Shown: positions 11,736 to 17,316 of the stretch, piece by piece
How the letters are laid out: each line of letters starts with the position of its first letter
How positions within the stretch are numbered: the stretch's first letter is position 1
Source: an uncultured Bacilli bacterium
GTDB lineage: Bacteria > Bacillota_I > Bacilli_A > RF39 > UBA660
Direction of reading: 5' to 3'
Length of the DNA: 17,316 nt
Assembly (NCBI GenBank): GCA_947630415.1
Contig: CANRHM010000015.1
Span: 1-17,316, forward strand
Translations under genes and position numbers: made by a program
The notes under the pieces: model-generated
What the model saw: only the letters and a program-made list of their open reading frames with translations
What the model was told of the DNA's origin: nothing
Database searches by the model: none

Positions 11736-14700
11736 GTGGCATATAAAACTGTTAATTGCGGTGATTACCGTAAAAGAAGAAATTTTTCAAGAATTAAAAA
11801 TACTTATGAATTAAAGGATTTATTAGAAATTCAAACCAAGTCCTATCAATGGTTTGTTGATACGGGAATAAAGGAAGTTTTTGAAGACTTATTACCAGTC
11901 GAAAACTTTTCTGGAACGTATTCTTTAGAGTTTGGCGATTATCATTTTGATGAACCGCGTTTTTCGATTAAAGAATGTAAGGACCGTGAAACGACTTATG
12001 CGGCTCCTTTAAAAGTGGAAGTACGTCTTTTTAATAGGGAGACAGGAGAAGTAAAAGAACAAGAAATATTCCTTGGTGATATGCCTATCATGACCGATAG
12101 TGGAACGTTTGTCATCAATGGAGCAGAACGTGTTATTGTATCACAGTTGGTACGTAGTCCAAGTGTGTATTTTAATCGTGAAACCGATAAAAACGGAAGA
12201 GAACTTATTACTTCCCAAATTATCCCAACCCGTGGAACATGGCTTGAATTTGAAACCGATGCAAGAGATGTTTTATATGTTCGAATTGACCGTACACGTA
12301 AAGTAACTTTAACGACCCTTTTACGTGCTTTTGGATTATCCAGTGACGAAGATATCTATAAAGTATTTGGAAAGAATAGATACCTTGAAAATACGATTGC
12401 AAAAGACTCAACGCGTAATACCGATGAGGCCTTAATCGAAATCTATGAAAAATTAAGACCAGGTGAACCTGCAACCCTCGATTCATCTAAGAACCAAATT
12501 ATTACCCGTTTCTTTGATGAATTCCGTTACGACTTAGCTCGTGTTGGTCGTTATAAATTTAATCGTAAATTAAATATTACAGACCGCCTACTAAATCAAA
12601 CTTTAGCCGAAGATGTTAAAGTAAATAAAGAAGTTGTTCTTGAAAAAGGAACCCTTATCAATAAAGAAGTATTAGAACAATTAAAAGGATTATTTAAAGA
12701 TGGTTATGGTCTTCATGAAGTAAAAATCAATGAAGAATTAGATACCTACAATAAAGTACAAGAAATTAAGATTTTAAATCCAACCAATAAGAAAGAAAAG
12801 ATTGCCGTCATCGGAAACGATCAATCCATCGATGTTAAACGTTTGACGATTTCAGATGTTTATGCTTCTGTTTCTTATTACTTAAACCTATTAGATGGTG
12901 TTGGAAACTTTGATGAAATCGACCACTTAGGAAATCGTCGTATTCGTCAAGTAGGAGAACTTTTACAAAATCAATTCCGTATTGGTGTATCACGTATGGA
13001 ACGTGTTATTCGTGAACGTATGACGACCCAAGAAATGGAAGAAATTACCCCTAAAACACTAATTAATATTCGTCCTGTTACTGCAGCGATGAAAGAGTTC
13101 TTCGGAAGTAGCCAATTATCCCAATTCATGGATCAGATTAACCCAATTTCAGAGTTAACCAATAAACGTCGTTTATCGGCATTAGGACCTGGTGGATTAT
13201 CAAGAGATCGTGCCGGCATGGATGTACGTGATGTTAATACGTCACACTATGGTCGTATTTGTCCGATTGAGTCTCCAGAAGGACCAAACATTGGACTTAT
13301 TACTTCCCTAGCAAGTTATGCCAAAGTCGATGACTATGGATTCATCATGACCCCTTATCGAAAAGTCGTTAATTGCCACATTACCGACGAAGTAGATTAT
13401 TTAACAGCCGATGAAGAAAATGATGTTATTATTTCACAAGCAACGGTTACGACCGATGACGACAACAACATGATCGATACCCAAGTAGCTGCTCGTTTCC
13501 GTGGTGAAAATATTTTAGCAAAACCAGAACAAGTAGACTATATCGATGTATCACCTCAACAAGTTGTATCGGTAACTACTTCTTGTATTCCATTCTTGGA
13601 ACACGATGATGCAACTCGTGCTTTGATGGGTGCCAACATGCAACGTCAAAGTGTACCATTGTTAAAAGCCGAAGCGCCATTTGTTGGAACCGGTGTTGAA
13701 TATATTGCAGCACGTGATTCAGGAGCAGCCATCAATGCCAAAGCTGACGGTGTTGTAGAATACGTGGATGCCAAACGTATTGTCATTAAAAATAAAACGG
13801 GAAAAGATACTTATTATTTAGCTAATTTTGAAGAAAGCAACCAAGACTCTTGTTATCATCATCGTCCTATCGTTCGTGTAGGCGATAAAGTAAAACGTGG
13901 ACACGTTATAGCCGATGGTCCAAGTATGGATAAAGGTGAACTTGCCCTTGGTAAAAATATGGTCGTTGCTTTCATGACCTTTAATGGATATAACTATGAG
14001 GATGCCGTTATCTTAAATGAAAACTTAGTTAAAGATGATGCTTATACCTCAATTCATATTGAAGACTATGAAATGCAATGTCGTGAAACTAAACTAGGTC
14101 CTGAAGAAATTACCCGTGATATTCCAAATGTAAGCGAAGATGCACGTAAGAACCTAGATGAAAACGGAATTGTCGTTGTTGGAACCGAAGTTAAAGAAGG
14201 CGATATCTTAGTCGGTAAAGTAACCCCTAAGGGAATGGCTGAACTTACTTCAGAAGAAAAACTATTACATGCCATCTTCGGTGAAAAGACCCGTGAAGTA
14301 AGAGATACTTCTCTTCGTGTACCACATGGTGGAGAAGGAATCGTTCACGAAGTTAAGATTTATTCGCGTAAAGAAAACGATGAATTACCTGCTGGTGTAA
14401 GCAAAGTTATTCGTGTTTACATCGCTCAAAAGAGAAAAATTCAAATCGGAGATAAAATGTCTGGACGTCATGGTAACAAAGGTGTTATTTCCCTTATCCT
14501 ACCACAAGAAGACATGCCTTACTTACCAGATGGAACGCCTGTTGATATCATGCTTAACCCACAAGGTGTACCTTCTCGTATGAACCTAGGACAGGTTCTA
14601 GAATTACACTTAGGTATGGCGGCTAAGAAATTAGGTGTCCATGTTGCAACACCAGTATTCGATGGTGCTAGCAGTGAAGACATCCAAGCCATGATGAAGG

Positions 14701-15368
14701 AAGCCGGAATGGATGCCGACGGAAAAGTCGTACTTCACGATGGACGTACGGGAGAACCATTTGATAACCGTATCTCTGTTGGAGTCATGTACATGTTAAA
14801 ACTTCACCACATGGTTGATGATAAATTACATGCACGTTCGACTGGACCTTACTCTTTAGTAACACAACAGCCTCTTGGTGGTAAAGCTCAGTTCGGCGGT
14901 CAGCGTTTTGGAGAAATGGAAGTTTGGGCTCTATATGCTTATGGTGCTGCTCATACCTTACAAGAAATCCTAACCGTTAAATCCGACGACGTTGTAGGCC
15001 GTGTTAAAGTTTATGAGTCGATTGTCAAAGGACAAGAGATCAACCAAGCAGGTGTTCCAGAAAGCTTTAGAGTTCTTATGAAAGAGTTCCAAGCTTTAGG
15101 ACTTGACTTAAATATTATCGATACCGACCACAATGTCCTTGATCTAAAACAAATCGAAGAAGAGGAAGCCAAAGAAGATATGCGTACACCTTCTGATGCG
15201 GAAGAGAAAATTGCAGAAACCGTGCCGTATGGTGGCGATGGCGAACCACCTCTTGAAGAAGTGGAAGAAGACGACTTCGATGAAGAAGAAATAGATGATG
15301 AAGATTTCGAGCCAGAATATGGCGATGGAATCGATTCGTTTGATAGTATGGAAGGGGATGAGGAATAA
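11736..15368 (+). CDS. rpoB: DNA-directed RNA polymerase subunit beta
   Basis: The beta subunit forms half of the polymerase active cleft and is the rifampicin target. The 1210-residue protein is complete. Conserved parts include the fork/Rif region FFGSSQLSQFMDQINPISEL (455-474) with RRLSALGPGGLSRDRAGMDV, SHYGRICPIESPEGPNIGL, the catalytic-site segment DKMSGRHGNKG (906-916), and HNVLDLKQIEEEE near 1130. About 70 acidic residues end the protein. Asn476 stands where E. coli has His526. The GTG start follows AGGGGTG (11722-11728) by seven bases. The stop overlaps the start of rpoC by one base (TAATG), giving coupled, equimolar synthesis. Confidence 0.99.
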   Translation: MAYKTVNCGDYRKRRNFSRIKNTYELKDLLEIQTKSYQWFVDTGIKEVFEDLLPVENFSGTYSLEFGDYHFDEPRFSIKECKDRETTYAAPLKVEVRLFNRETGEVKEQEIFLGDMPIMTDSGTFVINGAERVIVSQLVRSPSVYFNRETDKNGRELITSQIIPTRGTWLEFETDARDVLYVRIDRTRKVTLTTLLRAFGLSSDEDIYKVFGKNRYLENTIAKDSTRNTDEALIEIYEKLRPGEPATLDSSKNQIITRFFDEFRYDLARVGRYKFNRKLNITDRLLNQTLAEDVKVNKEVVLEKGTLINKEVLEQLKGLFKDGYGLHEVKINEELDTYNKVQEIKILNPTNKKEKIAVIGNDQSIDVKRLTISDVYASVSYYLNLLDGVGNFDEIDHLGNRRIRQVGELLQNQFRIGVSRMERVIRERMTTQEMEEITPKTLINIRPVTAAMKEFFGSSQLSQFMDQINPISELTNKRRLSALGPGGLSRDRAGMDVRDVNTSHYGRICPIESPEGPNIGLITSLASYAKVDDYGFIMTPYRKVVNCHITDEVDYLTADEENDVIISQATVTTDDDNNMIDTQVAARFRGENILAKPEQVDYIDVSPQQVVSVTTSCIPFLEHDDATRALMGANMQRQSVPLLKAEAPFVGTGVEYIAARDSGAAINAKADGVVEYVDAKRIVIKNKTGKDTYYLANFEESNQDSCYHHRPIVRVGDKVKRGHVIADGPSMDKGELALGKNMVVAFMTFNGYNYEDAVILNENLVKDDAYTSIHIEDYEMQCRETKLGPEEITRDIPNVSEDARKNLDENGIVVVGTEVKEGDILVGKVTPKGMAELTSEEKLLHAIFGEKTREVRDTSLRVPHGGEGIVHEVKIYSRKENDELPAGVSKVIRVYIAQKRKIQIGDKMSGRHGNKGVISLILPQEDMPYLPDGTPVDIMLNPQGVPSRMNLGQVLELHLGMAAKKLGVHVATPVFDGASSEDIQAMMKEAGMDADGKVVLHDGRTGEPFDNRISVGVMYMLKLHHMVDDKLHARSTGPYSLVTQQPLGGKAQFGGQRFGEMEVWALYAYGAAHTLQEILTVKSDDVVGRVKVYESIVKGQEINQAGVPESFRVLMKEFQALGLDLNIIDTDHNVLDLKQIEEEEAKEDMRTPSDAEEKIAETVPYGGDGEPPLEEVEEDDFDEEEIDDEDFEPEYGDGIDSFDSMEGDEE

Positions 15369-17316
15369 TGTTAGCCGTAGATAAATTTGAAGCCTTAAAA
15401 ATAGGTATTGCCTCACCCGATAAAATTCGTGAATGGTCTTATGGTGAAGTAAAGAAACCAGAAACTATCAACTACCGTACTTTACGTCCTGAAAGAGATG
15501 GACTCTTCTGTGAGAAAATCTTTGGACCTACCAAGGATTTCGAATGTGCTTGTGGAAAATACAAACGTGTTCGTTATAAAAATATCGTGTGTGATCGATG
15601 CGGTGTAGAAGTAACGCGTGCCAAAGTACGTCGTGAACGTATGGGACACATCGAACTTGCTACTCCAGTATCACATATCTGGTTCTTTAAGGGTGTTCCT
15701 TCGAGAATGGGATTAGTACTCGATATGAGTCCAAGAGACTTGGAAGAAGTTTTATACTTCGTAAGTTATGTCGTAATCGATAAAGGAATTGCTCCTTTAG
15801 AGAACAAACAAACTTTATCGGAGAAAGAATATCGTGCTTACTATGAAAAATATGGCAATGGTTTTACCGTTGGTATGGGAGCTGAAGCCATCAAGGAACT
15901 TCTTAAGAAAATTGATCTTGAAAAAGAAATTGCTGAAATCAATAAAGAATTAGAGACAGCACAAGGACAAAAACGTACTCGTCTATTAAAACGAATCGAT
16001 GTCTTAGATGCTTTCCTTAAATCAGGAAACCGTCCTGAATGGATGATTTTGGATTGTATCCCCGTTATCCCTCCAGAATTAAGACCAATGATTCAACTAG
16101 ATGGTGGACGTTTTGCTACCTCAGACTTAAATGATTTATATCGTCGTGTTATTAACCGTAATAACCGTCTTAAAAAATTAATTGATTTAGGTGCTCCAAC
16201 GATTATCATTCAAAATGAAAAACGTATGTTACAAGAAGCCGTAGATGCCTTATTCGATAATGGCCGTCGTGGAAGAAGTGTAACAGGAGCAGGAAATCGT
16301 CCATTGAAATCCATTTCTAGTATGTTAAAAGGAAAACAAGGACGTTTCCGTCAAAACCTATTAGGAAAACGTGTTGACTATTCAGGTCGTTCCGTTATCG
16401 TTGTAGGACCTAGTCTTAAGATGTATCAATGCGGAATTCCAAAAGAAATGGCCCTTGAATTATTTAAACCACATGTTATCCATGGACTTGTTTCAAAAGA
16501 TTTAGCACACAATATTAAAGCGGCTAAGAGAATGATTGAAAATCAAGATGAACAAGTTTGGGATATCGTTGAAGAAGTCATCAAAGAGCATCCGGTTTTA
16601 CTAAACCGTGCTCCAACTCTACATAGACTTGGTATTCAAGCATTTGAACCGGTTTTAATCGGTGGTAAAGCCATTCGCCTTCACCCATTAGTATGTCCTG
16701 CCTTCAATGCAGACTTCGATGGTGACCAGATGGCAGTCCATGTACCATTGTCAGAAGAAGCTCAAGCCGAAGCAAGACTCTTAATGTTAGGTGCTAATAA
16801 TATCTTAAAACCATCGGATGGAAAACCAATCGTTACACCATCTCAAGACATGGTTTTAGGTAACTACTATCTAACAATGGAAAAAGCAGGTCTTGAAGGA
16901 GAAGGAAGAATCTTCCGTAATCCAAACGAAGCCCTAATGGCTTATGAACGTCGTGAGATTACCCTTCATACCCGTATTGCTTTACCAGTAGATTCTTTCA
17001 AACATAAATTATTTGCAGAAAATCAAAAAGGTAAATATTTAGTAACAACGGTTGGTAAGATTAAGTTTAATGAAATTTTACCAGATTCGTTCTCTTATAT
17101 TAATGAACCAACCGATGAGAATATTCAAAAGGTAACGCCTAATAAATACTTTATTGAGCGTGGTCAAAATATTCCAGAAGTCATTAAAGAAATGCCTTTA
17201 GTAAAACCTTTCCCTAAGAAAACGTTAGAGAAGATAATTGCTCAAATCTTTAAACGTTATAAGACGACAGAGACTTCTATTTTCCTTGATAAATTAAAGG
17301 ATTTAGGATTCCATCA
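15368..17316 (+). CDS. rpoC: DNA-directed RNA polymerase subunit beta', N-terminal part (runs off the window)
   Basis: About 649 residues of the roughly 1200 expected are present; the reading frame is open to the last base. The start ATG overlaps the rpoB stop. The zinc-binding site is CAC...CDRC (Cys60, 62, 75, 78). The clamp/lid region includes RRGRSVTGAGNRPLKSIS and GRFRQNLLGKRVDYSGRSV. The catalytic Mg motif NADFDGDQMAVH (447-458) carries the three Asp residues. No frameshift is visible. Confidence 0.99.
   Translation, partial: MLAVDKFEALKIGIASPDKIREWSYGEVKKPETINYRTLRPERDGLFCEKIFGPTKDFECACGKYKRVRYKNIVCDRCGVEVTRAKVRRERMGHIELATPVSHIWFFKGVPSRMGLVLDMSPRDLEEVLYFVSYVVIDKGIAPLENKQTLSEKEYRAYYEKYGNGFTVGMGAEAIKELLKKIDLEKEIAEINKELETAQGQKRTRLLKRIDVLDAFLKSGNRPEWMILDCIPVIPPELRPMIQLDGGRFATSDLNDLYRRVINRNNRLKKLIDLGAPTIIIQNEKRMLQEAVDALFDNGRRGRSVTGAGNRPLKSISSMLKGKQGRFRQNLLGKRVDYSGRSVIVVGPSLKMYQCGIPKEMALELFKPHVIHGLVSKDLAHNIKAAKRMIENQDEQVWDIVEEVIKEHPVLLNRAPTLHRLGIQAFEPVLIGGKAIRLHPLVCPAFNADFDGDQMAVHVPLSEEAQAEARLLMLGANNILKPSDGKPIVTPSQDMVLGNYYLTMEKAGLEGEGRIFRNPNEALMAYERREITLHTRIALPVDSFKHKLFAENQKGKYLVTTVGKIKFNEILPDSFSYINEPTDENIQKVTPNKYFIERGQNIPEVIKEMPLVKPFPKKTLEKIIAQIFKRYKTTETSIFLDKLKDLGFH

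Noticed and set aside
15144..15416. Minus-strand reading frame over the rpoB end
   Set aside because: It mirrors the acidic rpoB tail; antisense of GAA/GAT-rich sequence gives an artificial Phe/Ile-rich hydrophobic protein.

Overview
The window is from a low-GC Gram-positive bacterium (Bacillota). The gene order closely follows the Bacillus subtilis block cysS-mrnC-rlmB-...-sigH-...-secE-nusG-rplK-rplA-rplJ-rplL-ybxB-rpoB-rpoC, and A/T-rich codons, strong AGGAGG-type ribosome binding sites and TTGACA/TATAAT promoters are used throughout. TGA is a normal stop (it ends the rsmC-like gene exactly where the family ends), so this is not the Mycoplasma code. RpoB carries Asn where most bacteria have His at the E. 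coli 526 position, a feature known from Mollicutes. My inference is a deep-branching Bacilli/Erysipelotrichia or Mollicutes-relative, probably host-associated; the genus cannot be told from the sequence.

Layout. Positions 1-74 look like the 3' end of a bacterial group II intron, abutting the leader of mrnC (23S rRNA maturation RNase), which overlaps rlmB (23S 2'-O-methyltransferase). A SigH-position sigma-like gene follows. Next is an unknown C-terminally membrane-anchored protein with its own promoter, then secE-nusG, rplK-rplA with two L1-type mRNA sites, and rplJ-rplL with a textbook L10 leader and attenuator. All genes are on the + strand.

After the rplL terminator the expected order is interrupted by about 4.8 kb: a Nudix hydrolase and four tandem paralogous cytosolic proteins of unknown function (called P1-P4 here). 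P1 has its own perfect promoter and terminator. P2-P3-P4 form an operon driven by a near-copy of the P1 promoter and leader. All four share an N-terminal TD[F/L]xLL...GIRP block, then a GxYPQ block, then a PITW block, then a C-terminal helical ERLxxL segment. I read these as a DUF6273-like (FGE/SUMF-like surface-protein) module whose two halves are in swapped order. This is the best candidate for an undescribed system in the window.

The conserved block then resumes: an rsmC-type methyltransferase (YbxB family) behind a promoter and a strong hairpin, then rpoB and the first part of rpoC, which runs off the window end.

The conserved genes cooperate in ribosome synthesis, rRNA maturation, protein export and transcription. 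Unusual charged extensions occur on SecE (Lys-rich N-terminus) and L11 (Glu-rich C-terminus). No tRNA, rRNA, CRISPR array or transposase was seen, and no stretch over 300 bases lacks a gene or identified leader.
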